Source of the DNA: G963667675 sp964291545
GTDB taxonomy: Bacteria; Chloroflexota; Dehalococcoidia; Lucifugimonadales; UBA3495
NCBI GenBank assembly: GCA_964291545.2
Contig: OZ219860.1
Span: 372,001-436,000 of the forward strand
Reading direction: 5' to 3'
DNA length: 64,000 nucleotides
Shown: positions 1 through 9,476 of the stretch, piece by piece
How the letters are laid out: each line of letters opens with the position of its first letter
How positions within the stretch are numbered: position 1 is the first letter of the stretch
Translations under genes and position numbers: made by a program
The notes under the pieces: model-generated
Database searches by the model: none
Told to the model about the DNA's origin: nothing
The model's input: only the letters and a program-made list of their open reading frames with translations

Positions 1-101
1 CTCTCCACCTCCTCACCGTTGCAGAATCATACTCCTCGATTGGTCTGATTGGTTGGCTCCGCCCCCGGCCGCCGTAAGCACCCCGCGGGGCAATGCCGAG
101 A

Positions 102-1106
102 TTATATCTCCCTGAACTGCGGTGCCGGGTCCTCTAGGTCGAAGGCGTTTAGCCACAGGTCGTCCAGCCGGATCTGCTCGTCCTGGGTCAGGTCCGGAGC
201 TTCGCTGGCGTCGGTGTATTCCTTCAGCTCGTCCAGGTTGGTGAAGTTCGGCAGCACCGACACAATGGACGGCTGGGCCAGGCAGAATTTGATGGCGGCC
301 TGGCTCATCGTCCTGCCCGCGTCGTCCCCCGCCAGGAACTTCACCTTGTCCGCTCTGGCCAGCGCCTGCTCCATCCACTCCGCCTTGCGGCTGGCGCGGT
401 GATCGCTGGGGTCGAACTCGGGCGGCTTAGTAAACCGGCCGGTGAGCACCTCCGACGCATGGGGCACCCGGGAAATCAGGCCTACGTCTTCCTCTGCTGA
501 GATCGGAAAAAAGTCCCTGGCAGGCTCCTGCTCCAGGATGCTGTAGATGATCTGCACGCTGCCTACGTGCCGCTCCCGCATCGACGCTTCGCCCTCCTCG
601 AACCAGCCGATGTCCGGGCCCAGGGCCGATCCGTAGTAGCGAATCTTGCCCTCGGACTGCAATTGCTCCAGCGTCTCGAACAAATCGTCCCGTTCCAGGG
701 CTTCCAGCCGCGGGTTGTGTATCTGGTACAGGTCTATGAAGTCGGTATTCAGCCGCTGCAGGCTCCGCTCACAGGCAAAGGTGACGAACTCTCGGTCGAA
801 CTTTTGCGGCCGCTCCCGGTGGCCTATCCTGGGCGTCTTGTCGTAGAAGTCGTAGCCGAACTTGGTGGCAATGGTAATTTCGTTGCGGTGTTGTCCCAGC
901 ACCTCGGCCAGCAACTCCTCTCCGTATCCCTCGCCGTAGGTATCTGCGGTGTCGAAGAAGGTCACGCCCAGGTCCAGCGCGTTCTCAAGCAGCGCGGTGC
1001 GTTCTTCCGGCGTCCGGCGTCCCCACCAGTTGGTCGCGACGGTCCATACCCCGAATCCCACTTCGGGCAACACCAGTTCTGTCCTGGGCAACTGCCGGTA
1101 CTTCAT
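102..1106 (-). CDS. Aldo/keto reductase
   Basis: A 334-residue NADPH-dependent oxidoreductase of the aldo/keto reductase superfamily, a cytosolic single-domain TIM barrel. The catalytic tetrad is readable: Asp52 and Tyr57 in FFDTADTYGEG, Lys82 in IATKFG and His130 in LYQIHNP. The length is typical. The ATG is preceded by an AAAGGA-like Shine-Dalgarno. The substrate cannot be told from sequence; the DTADTYG form is that of the general oxidoreductases of the YajO/Tas type rather than of aldose reductases. It lies downstream of the DUF1802 gene on the same strand, with a hairpin terminator between them, so it is probably transcribed separately. Confidence 0.9.
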   Translation of the reverse strand: MKYRQLPRTELVLPEVGFGVWTVATNWWGRRTPEERTALLENALDLGVTFFDTADTYGEGYGEELLAEVLGQHRNEITIATKFGYDFYDKTPRIGHRERPQKFDREFVTFACERSLQRLNTDFIDLYQIHNPRLEALERDDLFETLEQLQSEGKIRYYGSALGPDIGWFEEGEASMRERHVGSVQIIYSILEQEPARDFFPISAEEDVGLISRVPHASEVLTGRFTKPPEFDPSDHRASRKAEWMEQALARADKVKFLAGDDAGRTMSQAAIKFCLAQPSIVSVLPNFTNLDELKEYTDASEAPDLTQDEQIRLDDLWLNAFDLEDPAPQFREI

Positions 1107-1147
1107 CCGGATGGCGTCCTTTCTAACGAACCCGCTGAGAATAAAAC

Positions 1148-1170
1148 GGCCCCAGTCATCTGGGGCCCAA
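1148..1170 (-). terminator. Rho-independent terminator of the DUF1802 gene
   Basis: An 8-bp perfect stem (GGCCCCAG/CTGGGGCC, 1148-1167) with a four-base loop. Read on the minus strand it is followed by GTTTTATT. It lies about 20 bp past the stop of the minus-strand DUF1802 gene and before the aldo/keto reductase start. Confidence 0.7.
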
Positions 1171-1186
1171 GTCTTGGGACTGGCTG

Positions 1187-1774
1187 CTACGCCGCGACCA
1201 CCACTCCCAACGCTCCCTTTATTTCGTCCGTCCGCTGCCGGAACTCCTCGTCGCTAAGCACCGGCTCCATGCGCCCCAGCGACACAGGCTCAGCCAGTTC
1301 TACCCACGACGTGCAGCCCTTGTACTCAGGCGAAAACGGCGCCGTTACCGGCTGCTCCAGCCGGTACACCCTGATTAACATAACGGACAAGGGGAACCTG
1401 GGCTTCCAGCGCAGCCGCGACTGGGCATAATCGTCAGTCCAGATGTGATGCGGCGACAGCGCCTCCACCAGTTTTTGTTCCAGGACCTCTATCGTCTCCG
1501 CCGCCTGGGCCCAGTAAGAAAACGTAATGTTGCCCCCGTCGTGCGGCTCCTCCAACAGGGCGCGAAGGGCAGACTGATGCGGCTCCTTCAACAGGTCTTC
1601 ACGCTGGTGCTCGAAGGTCGGGTACAACAAAAACTCAGGATGGGCCACGCGGAAGTGCTTGCCCGTCTCGCTGATGCCGCCCTTCCGGAGCAACAGCACT
1701 TGACTGCCGCTGCCCAGGGCATCGACGGTTACGGCCCACTCTTTCAGAGCGATTTGGCACACTTCCGGCATCAT
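1187..1774 (-). CDS. DUF1802 family protein
   Basis: A 195-residue protein that I recognise as DUF1802. The N-terminus has the family signature ALKEWAV, then a LLRKGGI segment, and FLLYPTFEHQ around residues 49-58. No catalytic motif, signal peptide or membrane segment is visible. The function of the family is unknown. Two adjacent Met codons start the frame; either could be used. It is a single-gene unit by its own downstream terminator. The hydrophobic-core pattern suggests a compact cytosolic fold, which is only an inference. Confidence 0.8.
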   Translation of the reverse strand: MMPEVCQIALKEWAVTVDALGSGSQVLLLRKGGISETGKHFRVAHPEFLLYPTFEHQREDLLKEPHQSALRALLEEPHDGGNITFSYWAQAAETIEVLEQKLVEALSPHHIWTDDYAQSRLRWKPRFPLSVMLIRVYRLEQPVTAPFSPEYKGCTSWVELAEPVSLGRMEPVLSDEEFRQRTDEIKGALGVVVAA

Positions 1775-2015
1775 TCTATGAGTCCCCTGGCCCGACGGAC
1801 GGATTCACCCGGCTAATGTTAACACCTGGCGGTGGGCGCCTCAATCCCTGGGCCTGGAATTTGGAATAGGGCGTACACACGGCCTGTTCGTGCTGACCTT
1901 ATCGAATCACACGAACGGATTCACCCGTGGCCAGATACGAACAGCAGGATAGGGCGTACCCTATGCTACGGTGGAGGCAAGGCTACGACCGCTTACTACC
2001 CAGTCCCGCCAAGCT

Positions 2016-2801
2016 CTAAACGCCCGGCAGCCCCAGCAACCCGGTCAAGTTGCGAGTGGTAGCCGCGGCGACCTCTTCCAGGCTCAGTCCCTTGATCTCC
2101 GCCAGCCGCTGCGCCACGTCCTGGGTATGCCGGGGCTCCGTCCAGTTGCTCCGGTACTTCTTGAAAGGCTGCGGCGCGGCGTCGGTTTCCAGAACTATGT
2201 GCTCCAATGGGATGGCCTTGGCCACTTCCTGCAGTTCGGGCAGCCGCAGCAGCGGCCTGGCCAGAGATATGTAGAACCCGAGGTCGATGGCCTGTCCCGC
2301 CGTTGGTTCGTCTGCTTGGAAATAATGCATCACCCCGCCCACTTCCTCCGCGCCCTCTTCTCGCAGGGTCCGGAACACCTCCGGGTGAGACTCCCGGGAG
2401 TGGAAAATGATGGGCAGCTTCAACTGGCGGGCCAGCCTTATCTGTTCCCGGAATGCTTGGTACTGGATTTCACGGTCCGGCGAGGTGGGCAAAAAGTCTA
2501 ACCCTATCTCGCTGATGCACACAACCTTTGGGTTGTCCCTGGCCAGCCCTTCCAGCCGAGCGTACACGGCGTCGTCCACGGGTTCGAACGCCGCCATGGG
2601 ATGAATCCCCACGCCAGCGTACAGGGCATCGTACTGCCGGGCCATACCAACGCAGTCCTCGCTGGACTCCACCGTCGTGCCGGCGCACACCACCATGCCC
2701 ACTCCCGCCTCTCCGGCCCGCTCCAGTATCTCCGGTATCTCCGCCGCCGGGTACTTGTCCAGGTGAGTGTGGCAGTCGCCCAAAAGATATTCAGCCGCCA
2801 T
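2016..2801 (-). CDS. tatD: TatD family metal-dependent hydrolase
   Basis: A 261-residue amidohydrolase-fold enzyme of the TatD family, which act as metal-dependent DNases or D-aminoacyl-tRNA deacylases. Visible metal and family motifs in order are DCHTHLD (His11, His13), GVGIHP, SEIGLDF, IIFHSRE, MHYFQA and ETDAAP. I chose the ATG at 2801 over an upstream TTG because GGGGAGGG lies six bases before it. A minus-strand promoter (2826-2855) sits just upstream. It is divergent from the suf operon. The exact substrate is not determinable from sequence. Confidence 0.9.
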   Translation of the reverse strand: MAAEYLLGDCHTHLDKYPAAEIPEILERAGEAGVGMVVCAGTTVESSEDCVGMARQYDALYAGVGIHPMAAFEPVDDAVYARLEGLARDNPKVVCISEIGLDFLPTSPDREIQYQAFREQIRLARQLKLPIIFHSRESHPEVFRTLREEGAEEVGGVMHYFQADEPTAGQAIDLGFYISLARPLLRLPELQEVAKAIPLEHIVLETDAAPQPFKKYRSNWTEPRHTQDVAQRLAEIKGLSLEEVAAATTRNLTGLLGLPGV

Positions 2802-2825
2802 AGCGTCCCTCCCCAATTAGCTAAT

Positions 2826-2855
2826 GTTATACTATCCCGGTTTTGGCTTGGTCAA
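2826..2855 (-). promoter_or_regulatory. Promoter for the TatD gene
   Basis: On the minus strand TTGACC, an 18-bp spacer and TATAAC. The predicted start falls about 20 bp before the ATG at 2801. Confidence 0.55.
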
Positions 2856-2880
2856 CCTACGTCCGAGCCTACGAATATCG

Positions 2881-2909
2881 TTGACAGCCCTATGGCGCGG
2901 TGCTACCAT
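2881..2909 (+). promoter_or_regulatory. Promoter of the suf operon
   Basis: A consensus TTGACA -35 (2881-2886), a 17-bp spacer and TACCAT (2904-2909). The bases TGC before the -10 make an extended -10. It lies 75 bp before the sufB start. A second weaker TTGACC/TATAGC pair with a short spacer follows at 2915-2941. Confidence 0.55.
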
Positions 2910-2910
2910 C

Positions 2911-2935
2911 ATTGTTGACCCATTTAGTAGACAAT
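2911..2935 (+). promoter_or_regulatory. Candidate operator in the suf leader
   Basis: A 25-bp imperfect inverted repeat: ATTGTTGAC, seven bases, GTAGACAAT, seven of nine positions pairing. It lies right after the -10 of the suf promoter, where a repressor would act. Which regulator binds, if any, is not known. Confidence 0.35.
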
Positions 2936-2983
2936 TATAGCCGGGACTACGGGCCCGGCGGCTGTCCAGCCGAGGAGGCATAA

Positions 2984-4453
2984 ATGGTCGCACCCAGGGT
3001 CATCTCCCGGACGGGCACCACGTCCGATGACCTCAATACCGACTACAAGTGGGGCTTCACCATAGACATCGACGCCGATGTCGCTCCCAAGGGCTTGAAC
3101 GAAGACATCGTCCGCCTGATTTCCTACAAGAAAAACGAGCCCGACTGGATGCTGGAGTGGCGCCTCAAGGCCTACCGCCATTGGGTCAAGCGCAACTACG
3201 AGACGCCCAAGTGGGCCATGGTCCAGCACCCTCCCATAGACTTCCAGGACATCATTTACTACGCCGCCCCGTCATCTCAGCAGGACGGTCCCAAGAGCCT
3301 GGACGAGGTGGACCCAGAACTGCTGCAGGCCTTTGACAAGTTGGGCATTCCCCTGGCCGAGCGGGAAAAGCTGGCCGGCGTGGCCGTGGACGCCGTGCTG
3401 GACAGCGTTTCCGTCGCCACCACCTACCAGGACATGCTGGAAAAGGCGGGCATCATCTTCTGCCCCATCAGCGAGGCCATCCAGAACCATCCAGAGTTGG
3501 TCAAGAAGTACCTTGGCTCTGTGGTCCCCTACGCCGACAACTTCTACGCCGGCCTGAACTCCGCCGTCTTCAGCGACGGCTCCTTCGCCTATATCCCGCC
3601 CGGAGTACGCTGTCCAATAGAGTTGATGACCTACTTCCGCATCAACCAGGCCGACTCGGGCCAGTTTGAGCGCACATTGATCGTCGCCGACAAGGGAAGC
3701 TACGTCAGCTACCTGGAAGGCTGCACCGCGCCCGCCCGCAAGACTCACCAGCTTCATGCAGCCGTTGTAGAGTTGGTGGCCTTGGACGACGCCGAAATCA
3801 AGTACTCCACCCTCCAGAACTGGTTCCCCGGCGACAAGGAAGGCAAGGGCGGCGTGTACAACTTCGTCACCAAGCGAGGCAAGGCCCAGGGCCGAAACTC
3901 CAAGATATCCTGGACCCAGGTCGAGACCGGCTCCGCCATCACCTGGAAATACCCCAGCGTGATTCTCAAGGGCGACAACTCCGTGGGCGAGTTCTACTCC
4001 GTGGCCCTGGTCAACAACTTCCAGCAGGCCGACACCGGAACCAAGATGATTCACCAGGGCAAGAACACCCGCAGCACCATCATCGCCAAGGGTATCTCCG
4101 CCGGCCAGGGCAGCGCCACCTACCGCGGCCTGGTCAAGATGGGCCCGTCTGCCGCCAACGCCAGGAACTTTACCCAGTGCGACTCCCTGCTCATCGGCGA
4201 CCAGTGCGGCGCCCACACCGTGCCCTACATCGAAGTCCGGAACCCAACCGCTCACATCGAGCACGAGGCTTCAACCTCCAAGGTCAGCGATGACCAGCTC
4301 TTCTATTGCCAGCAGCGGGGCATTTCCATGGAAGACGCCCACTACATGATTATCAACGGCTTCTGCCGCGGCATCTTCCAGGAACTCCCCTTCGAGTTTG
4401 CAATGGAGGCCTCCCAGTTGCTCAAGGTTAGCCTCGAAGGGGCTGTGGGATGA
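2984..4453 (+). CDS. sufB: Fe-S cluster assembly protein SufB
   Basis: A 489-residue SufB, the scaffold subunit of the cytosolic SufBC2D complex on which Fe-S clusters are built. The full-length family pattern is clear: the YKWGF segment near the N-terminus, the central [19 protein letters not shown] region, the beta-helix core, and the C-terminal [20 protein letters not shown] block. The start ATG has a GAGGAGG Shine-Dalgarno. It is the first gene of a tight operon; sufC starts four bases before its stop (ATGA overlap). The length is normal and nothing looks broken. Confidence 0.97.
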   Translation: MVAPRVISRTGTTSDDLNTDYKWGFTIDIDADVAPKGLNEDIVRLISYKKNEPDWMLEWRLKAYRHWVKRNYETPKWAMVQHPPIDFQDIIYYAAPSSQQDGPKSLDEVDPELLQAFDKLGIPLAEREKLAGVAVDAVLDSVSVATTYQDMLEKAGIIFCPISEAIQNHPELVKKYLGSVVPYADNFYAGLNSAVFSDGSFAYIPPGVRCPIELMTYFRINQADSGQFERTLIVADKGSYVSYLEGCTAPARKTHQLHAAVVELVALDDAEIKYSTLQNWFPGDKEGKGGVYNFVTKRGKAQGRNSKISWTQVETGSAITWKYPSVILKGDNSVGEFYSVALVNNFQQADTGTKMIHQGKNTRSTIIAKGISAGQGSATYRGLVKMGPSAANARNFTQCDSLLIGDQCGAHTVPYIEVRNPTAHIEHEASTSKVSDDQLFYCQQRGISMEDAHYMIINGFCRGIFQELPFEFAMEASQLLKVSLEGAVG

Positions 4454-5235
4454 GCGGTCCGAACGAAAATCAACCCTTGTTGGAAGTCCGAGACCTGTGT
4501 GCCTCAGTGGAAGGCCTCGAAATACTCCGGGGCGTGAACCTCACCGTAAGTCCCGGAGAGGTCCACGCCATCATGGGATCCAACGGCTCCGGCAAGAGCA
4601 CTTTGGTCAGCGTCCTCGCCGGCAAGCCCGACTATACCGTCACCAGCGGGCAGGTCCTCTATGAAGGCGAAGACCTGTTGGCCATTGAGCCGGATCTCCG
4701 CGCCCGCAAGGGCGTTTTCCTCGCCTTCCAATACCCCTTGGAGCTTCCCGGCGTGCGGGCTTGGCAGTTCCTGAAAGCCGCGGTGGACGCCCAGCGCGAG
4801 CATCGGGGCGAAGAGGAGATGGGAGCCCGGGAGTTCGACCGCATGCTCCGCGAAAAGACCAAGATGGTCGACATCGACCCCGAACTGGTCCGACGCGCCG
4901 TCAACGAGGGTTTCTCTGGCGGCGAGAAGAAGAAGAACGAGGTGCTCCAGATGGCCGTGCTGGAGCCCAAGCTGGGCCTGATGGACGAGACCGACTCCGG
5001 CCTGGACATCGACGCTTTACGGGTCGTAGCCGACGGGGTCAACCGCCTGCGGAATCCGTCCAATGGCATCGTGATGGTCACCCACTATCAGCGGATTCTC
5101 AACTACATCGCCCCCGATCACGTTCACGTCCTGTTGGAAGGCCGCATCGTCCGCTCCGGCGGCCCCAAGTTGGCCTTGGAGCTGGAAGAAAAAGGCTACG
5201 ACTGGGTTAAGGACTCTGTAGGCGCAAGCGCGTGA
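4450..5235 (+). CDS. sufC: Fe-S cluster assembly ATPase SufC
   Basis: A 261-residue ABC-type ATPase that powers conformational changes of SufB/SufD during Fe-S assembly. Walker A is GSNGSGKS (43-50), the signature is [11 protein letters not shown], and the Walker B/D-loop is [12 protein letters not shown], the ETDSGLD being typical of SufC. Its start overlaps the sufB stop by four bases, so translation is probably coupled. It has no membrane segment, as expected for this soluble ABC protein. Confidence 0.97.
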   Translation: MSGPNENQPLLEVRDLCASVEGLEILRGVNLTVSPGEVHAIMGSNGSGKSTLVSVLAGKPDYTVTSGQVLYEGEDLLAIEPDLRARKGVFLAFQYPLELPGVRAWQFLKAAVDAQREHRGEEEMGAREFDRMLREKTKMVDIDPELVRRAVNEGFSGGEKKKNEVLQMAVLEPKLGLMDETDSGLDIDALRVVADGVNRLRNPSNGIVMVTHYQRILNYIAPDHVHVLLEGRIVRSGGPKLALELEEKGYDWVKDSVGASA

Positions 5236-5257
5236 TCCAATCTCCGGCGCCAAGGCC

Positions 5258-6616
5258 ATGACTCAATCGCTTACCAAGCCTGCCACCTATTCCGCCGCTA
5301 TCGACGCCTTGCGGCGCAGCCGGAGCCGGTCTGCGCCCCCCTGGCTTGCCGATCTGGCCGACCACGCCTGGGCCCGCTTCACCCAGTTGGGCTTGCCCAC
5401 CGCCCGGCGCGGCAACGAGAAGTGGAAGTACACCAACGTCGCCCCCATAGCCAGGGCCGCTTTCGGATATGCTTGGGACCTGGACCCCGACGAGGACCCC
5501 GATGCCGGCCGGCTTCGCCACTTCGGGTTGCTGGATGAATCCTGGACTAACCTGGTATTCGTCGACGGACGGTACTCCCGCTCCCTGTCCTCCTACCCGC
5601 AGTCGGCCCGCGGCATCACAGTCACCACGTTGGCCGAGGCCATAGCCAATGACGGGGACGTAGTCCGGCAACATCTGGCCCAACACGCCGGCTTCCAAGA
5701 GGACGGCTTTACCGCTCTCAACACCGCCTTCCTCTCCGACGGGGCCTTCGTCCACGTGCCCCGCGGCCATAACTCCAGCCGGCCCGTGCACCTGGTCTTC
5801 CTCTCCACCAACCGGGAGTCGCCCAGGGCCTCACACCCCAGGACGCTGATAGTGGTGGAGGATGATGCCGCTCTCACGGTGGCGGAAACCTACGCCGGCC
5901 CATCCGACGAGCAGTACTTCACCAACGCCGTAACCGAAATCTCCGTGGGCGGCGGTGCCCGCGTCGAACACCATCGCCTGTCGCTGGAAGGCGCTAACTC
6001 TTTTCACGTTGGTTTCGGACGGGTCCGGCAGGAGCGCGACAGCTTTTTTTCCTCCATATCCCTGGCCTTGGGCAACACCCTGGGCCGCAACGACTTCGAG
6101 GTCCTGCTTGACGGACCAGGCAGTTCCTGCGACCTCAGCGGGTTGTACCTCACCGCCGAAGGCCAGCACGTGGACAACTTGATAGGCATCGACCATGCCA
6201 AACCCCACACCTCCAGCCGGCTGAACTACAAGGGCATCCTGGACGGCAAGTCCAGGGCCGTGTTCGGCGGCCAGGTCCTGGTGCGCAAGGACGCCCAGAA
6301 GGTCGACTCCCAGCAGACCGACAGGAATCTGTTGCTTTCCGACCAGGCCGAAATCGACAGCAAACCCAGCCTCTTGATTTACGCCGACGACGTCAAATGC
6401 AGCCACGGAGCCACCGCAGGCCACGTGGACCAGGACTCCCTGTTCTACCTGAGAAGTCGCGGCCTGTCCCCCGAAGTCGCCGGCCGCATGTTGATTCATG
6501 CCTTCGCCAGGGAGATCATCGATGCCGTGGGCCTCGACTCCTTGCGCGAGTCCATCGAGGCCCTCTTTTTGGAGGCTATCCCTGCCAGGCCATTGCCCGT
6601 CGGTGGCAAGCCATGA
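5258..6616 (+). CDS. sufD: Fe-S cluster assembly protein SufD
   Basis: A 452-residue SufD, the partner of SufB in SufBC2D. The N-terminal region has the R(R)GNEKWKYTN motif typical of SufD, and the C-terminal half has the shared SufB/D beta-helix core ending in DDVKCSHGATAGHVDQDSLF, where the conserved CSHGAT with Cys and His is intact. A 22-bp gap separates it from sufC, and sufS starts inside its stop (ATGA). Confidence 0.95.
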   Translation: MTQSLTKPATYSAAIDALRRSRSRSAPPWLADLADHAWARFTQLGLPTARRGNEKWKYTNVAPIARAAFGYAWDLDPDEDPDAGRLRHFGLLDESWTNLVFVDGRYSRSLSSYPQSARGITVTTLAEAIANDGDVVRQHLAQHAGFQEDGFTALNTAFLSDGAFVHVPRGHNSSRPVHLVFLSTNRESPRASHPRTLIVVEDDAALTVAETYAGPSDEQYFTNAVTEISVGGGARVEHHRLSLEGANSFHVGFGRVRQERDSFFSSISLALGNTLGRNDFEVLLDGPGSSCDLSGLYLTAEGQHVDNLIGIDHAKPHTSSRLNYKGILDGKSRAVFGGQVLVRKDAQKVDSQQTDRNLLLSDQAEIDSKPSLLIYADDVKCSHGATAGHVDQDSLFYLRSRGLSPEVAGRMLIHAFAREIIDAVGLDSLRESIEALFLEAIPARPLPVGGKP

Positions 6617-7875
6617 CCAACAGCGCCCCCTCGACGCCGGGAGGACCGCCCGCGGCTGGCTTCGATGTCGTCCGCATCAGGCAGGACTTCCCCATCCTGG
6701 GCCAGACCGTCAACGGCAAGCCCCTGGTCTACCTGGACAACGCCGCCACCAGCCAGAAGCCCCGGTCCGTAATCGACGCCGTGGCCCGGTATTACGAGAC
6801 CGAGAACTCCAACATCCACCGGGGCGTCCACGCCCTCAGCCAGATGGCCACCGACGACTACGAATCGGCTCGCTCCAAGATACGGCGTTTCATCAATGCC
6901 GCAGACTTGGAGGAGATAGTCTTCGTCCGGGGCACCACCGAGGGCATCAACCTTGTCGCCCAGACCTTCGGCCGGACCAATCTCCACGCCGGCGACGAGA
7001 TTATCGTCTCCGCTATGGAGCACCACTCCAACATCGTCCCTTGGCAGATTCTCTGCCAGCAAACCGGCGCCCAGCTCCGGGTGATTCCCATGAACGATGC
7101 CGGCGAGCTGCTGCTCGACGAATACGAGAAGCTTCTCAGCCCCCGCACCAAGCTGGTTTCCCTAGTCCATGTGTCCAACGCCTTGGGCACCGTCAACCCC
7201 GTCAAGACCATGGTGCAAATGGCCCGCGCCTACGGGGCCGCCGTCCTGTTGGACGGCGCCCAGGCCGTGCCCCACTGCCCCGTGGACGTCCAGGACCTGG
7301 ACTGCGATTTCTACGCCTTCTCCGGGCACAAACTCTATGGCCCCACCGGGGTCGGCGTCCTCTACGGTAAGGCCCACCTGCTGGAGGCCATGCCCCCCTA
7401 CCAGGGCGGCGGCGAAATGATCAAGTCCGTCACTTTCGAAGAGACCCTCTACAACGCCCTGCCCTTCAAGTTCGAGGCCGGCACCCCCAACATCGCCGGT
7501 GGCATAGGCCTGGGCGTCGCCATCGACTACGTCAACGACCTGGGCCTGGACCGCATCCGCGCCTACGAAAGCTCCCTGCTGGAGTACGGGACCCGGTTGC
7601 TGTCGGGAATGAGCAACGTCCGCATCATCGGAACGGCGGCCCAAAAGTCCGGGATCCTGTCCTTTGTCATGGACGGGGTCCACCCCCACGACCTCGGCAC
7701 CATCCTCGACGCCGAGGGCATTGCAATCCGCACCGGCCACCACTGCGCCCAACCCGTCATGCAGCGGTTCGGCATACCCGCCACCGCCCGCGCCTCTTTG
7801 GCCTTCTACAACACCAGGGAAGAAATCGACGCCCTGGTCAAGGGCCTGGACCGGGTCTCAGAGGTCTTGGGTTAA
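6613..7875 (+). CDS. sufS: Cysteine desulfurase SufS
   Basis: A 420-residue class V PLP enzyme that takes sulfur from cysteine as an enzyme persulfide and passes it to SufU. The PLP lysine is Lys240 in AFSGHKLYGPTG, the cofactor-stacking His is in MEHHSN (about 137-138), and the persulfide cysteine is Cys378 in RTGHHCAQP, the short-loop form of SufS. The frame is open for 72 codons upstream inside sufD; I chose the ATG at 6613 because it overlaps the sufD stop as ATGA and begins the family homology. The next gene starts within its stop codon. Confidence 0.96.
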   Translation: MTNSAPSTPGGPPAAGFDVVRIRQDFPILGQTVNGKPLVYLDNAATSQKPRSVIDAVARYYETENSNIHRGVHALSQMATDDYESARSKIRRFINAADLEEIVFVRGTTEGINLVAQTFGRTNLHAGDEIIVSAMEHHSNIVPWQILCQQTGAQLRVIPMNDAGELLLDEYEKLLSPRTKLVSLVHVSNALGTVNPVKTMVQMARAYGAAVLLDGAQAVPHCPVDVQDLDCDFYAFSGHKLYGPTGVGVLYGKAHLLEAMPPYQGGGEMIKSVTFEETLYNALPFKFEAGTPNIAGGIGLGVAIDYVNDLGLDRIRAYESSLLEYGTRLLSGMSNVRIIGTAAQKSGILSFVMDGVHPHDLGTILDAEGIAIRTGHHCAQPVMQRFGIPATARASLAFYNTREEIDALVKGLDRVSEVLG

Positions 7876-8324
7876 TGTCCAGCCTTGGAGACCTCTACCA
7901 GGAGATATTGCTGGAGCACAACAGCAAGCCCCGGAACTTTCGCAGGTTGGACGACCCCACTGAGACGGCCGAGGGCTACAACCCCCTGTGCGGAGACCAA
8001 ATTTCACTGTACCTCAAAATCGAAGACGGCGTAATCACCGACGCCGGCTTCCAGGGCATGGGCTGCGCCATATCCAAGGCTTCCGCCTCCATGATGACCC
8101 AGAGCGTCAAGGGCCAGACCCTGGAATGGGCGGGCCGGCTCTCCGACGCCTTCCGACGCATGATGACCGACCCCGATGCCGACCTGGACTACGACGCGCT
8201 GGGAGACCTGGAGTCACTGTCCGGCGTGATCGAATACCCCAGCCGCATCAAGTGCGCCGTCCTCGCCTGGCACACCCTCAACGCCGCCCTGGCCGGCCGC
8301 GGCGAGACCGTAACCACCGAGTAG
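7875..8324 (+). CDS. sufU: SufU-type Fe-S scaffold / sulfur-transfer protein
   Basis: A 149-residue SufU. In this family a zinc-bound protein accepts sulfur from SufS and hands it to SufBCD. The three conserved cysteines and the aspartate are present: Cys39 and Asp41 in PLCGDQ, Cys64 in GMGCAIS and Cys127 in RIKCAVL. The insertion between the second and third cysteines that marks SufU against IscU is present. The start overlaps the sufS stop by one base (TAATG). A second, diverged copy follows 122 bp downstream. Confidence 0.93.
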   Translation: MSSLGDLYQEILLEHNSKPRNFRRLDDPTETAEGYNPLCGDQISLYLKIEDGVITDAGFQGMGCAISKASASMMTQSVKGQTLEWAGRLSDAFRRMMTDPDADLDYDALGDLESLSGVIEYPSRIKCAVLAWHTLNAALAGRGETVTTE

Positions 8325-8446
8325 GCTCCTTCCCTATCGGCCTTTGGTTGGTGGATAATATACCTGGTCCCCGTGGCAACTGCCTAAGAACACTCCATTG
8401 CTGGTAGTGGCTGCCTGCGCAATCCGAAAGATCGTGAAGGACTAGC

Positions 8447-8920
8447 ATGACTCAAGTCCCCGATGTCCCCCTGGGCGGCCTCTATGGGGATGCCATCCTG
8501 GACCACTACCGCAGCCCCCGCCACCGCGCGCCGGTTCCTGAGCCGGACGTTCAGGCCGAAGAGTACAACCCTTTCTGCGGTGACCGGGTTTCCCTGGCTC
8601 TCAAATTGGACGACCAAGGCCGGGTGGTCCAAGTGGGCGCGGACTCAGAGGGATGCTCCATAATCCAGGCCGCGGCATCCATGATGGCCGGCTCTTTACA
8701 GGGGAAGGACTTGGACCAGGCGGCTGCCTTGTCCAGCCTGTTCAATGACATGATGCGGGGGAATTCGCTGTCGCCTGCTCAAGAAGACGGCTTGGGCGAA
8801 CTCAAGGCTCTGACCGTGGTGCGCGCCTATCCTGTCCGTATCAAGTGCGCCCTGCTCCCGTGGACCGCTCTTGAAGTGGGCCTCGAACGCTACGGGGCCA
8901 GACGCGCCCCTGACCGGTAG
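8447..8920 (+). CDS. Second SufU-like protein
   Basis: A 157-residue paralog of the preceding SufU. It keeps the same ligands: Cys44 and Asp46 in PFCGDR, Cys70 in SEGCSII and Cys134 in RIKCALL, so it should bind zinc or a cluster. The remaining sequence has diverged considerably. GAAGGA lies before the ATG. The 122-bp gap to sufU contains no terminator hairpin, so it may be the last gene of the suf operon. A role as a second sulfur acceptor is an inference. Confidence 0.88.
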   Translation: MTQVPDVPLGGLYGDAILDHYRSPRHRAPVPEPDVQAEEYNPFCGDRVSLALKLDDQGRVVQVGADSEGCSIIQAAASMMAGSLQGKDLDQAAALSSLFNDMMRGNSLSPAQEDGLGELKALTVVRAYPVRIKCALLPWTALEVGLERYGARRAPDR

Positions 8921-8960
8921 CCGTACTCCTCCGCCAATAATATGGAGGAGCGCTGCCAGG

Positions 8961-9476
8961 TCATGCTGTGACTGGCCCCGGCCGCTGCAGGCCCTTGAGA
9001 TAGGCTACCTGCCCCTGGTGCTGGTGGAACTCCGCCGTCAGCAGTTGAAACACTGTTCTGACTGACGTGTCGGGACGTCTTTCCCTGGGGACGAACTCGA
9101 AGTCCTCCGGCTCCAGCCCCGTCAGGTATTCCAGGGTCTGCTCCCTCACCGCCCGGCCGTACTCCAGCAGTTCCTGCATGTCCAGCGCTGGAAAGCCGGC
9201 GACCTGCTCCGCGGTGTGGCCGAATCCGTTGTCCCGCGTCGGCAACCCGAACTTGGAGTGCCAGCCGTCCCGCTCCCAGATCTCGTTGCGTTTCTGGATG
9301 AAGAACTGTATCCACATGTCCTCCGCCCGGAACATGTGCCATAGCATCCAGCCAATATGGTTCGCTTCCGGCCCTGGCCGCCAGGTCAACTCTTCGGGAG
9401 TCAAGTCATCAATCACTTCCAATAGGCCGGCCCGTTCCTGCGTCAAAGCGTCCTCTATGAACCCCTTCAAGTCCAT
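8961..9476 (-). CDS. DinB-like four-helix protein
   Basis: A 171-residue protein of the DinB/YfiT-like four-helix-bundle superfamily, often metal-binding and acting as thiol-dependent S-transferases or of unknown role. Candidate metal ligands are His40 and His47 in HIGWMLWHM and the histidines of FHQHQGQVAYLKGL near the C-terminus. It starts with ATG and is convergent with the suf operon. The function is unknown; the family call is good. Confidence 0.8.
   Translation of the reverse strand: MDLKGFIEDALTQERAGLLEVIDDLTPEELTWRPGPEANHIGWMLWHMFRAEDMWIQFFIQKRNEIWERDGWHSKFGLPTRDNGFGHTAEQVAGFPALDMQELLEYGRAVREQTLEYLTGLEPEDFEFVPRERRPDTSVRTVFQLLTAEFHQHQGQVAYLKGLQRPGPVTA

Noticed and set aside
3272..4264. 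330-codon open frame on the minus strand inside sufB
   Set aside because: It is antisense to an unmistakable SufB; high-GC third positions keep the opposite strand open. The translation is Val/Gly/Ala-rich without motifs.
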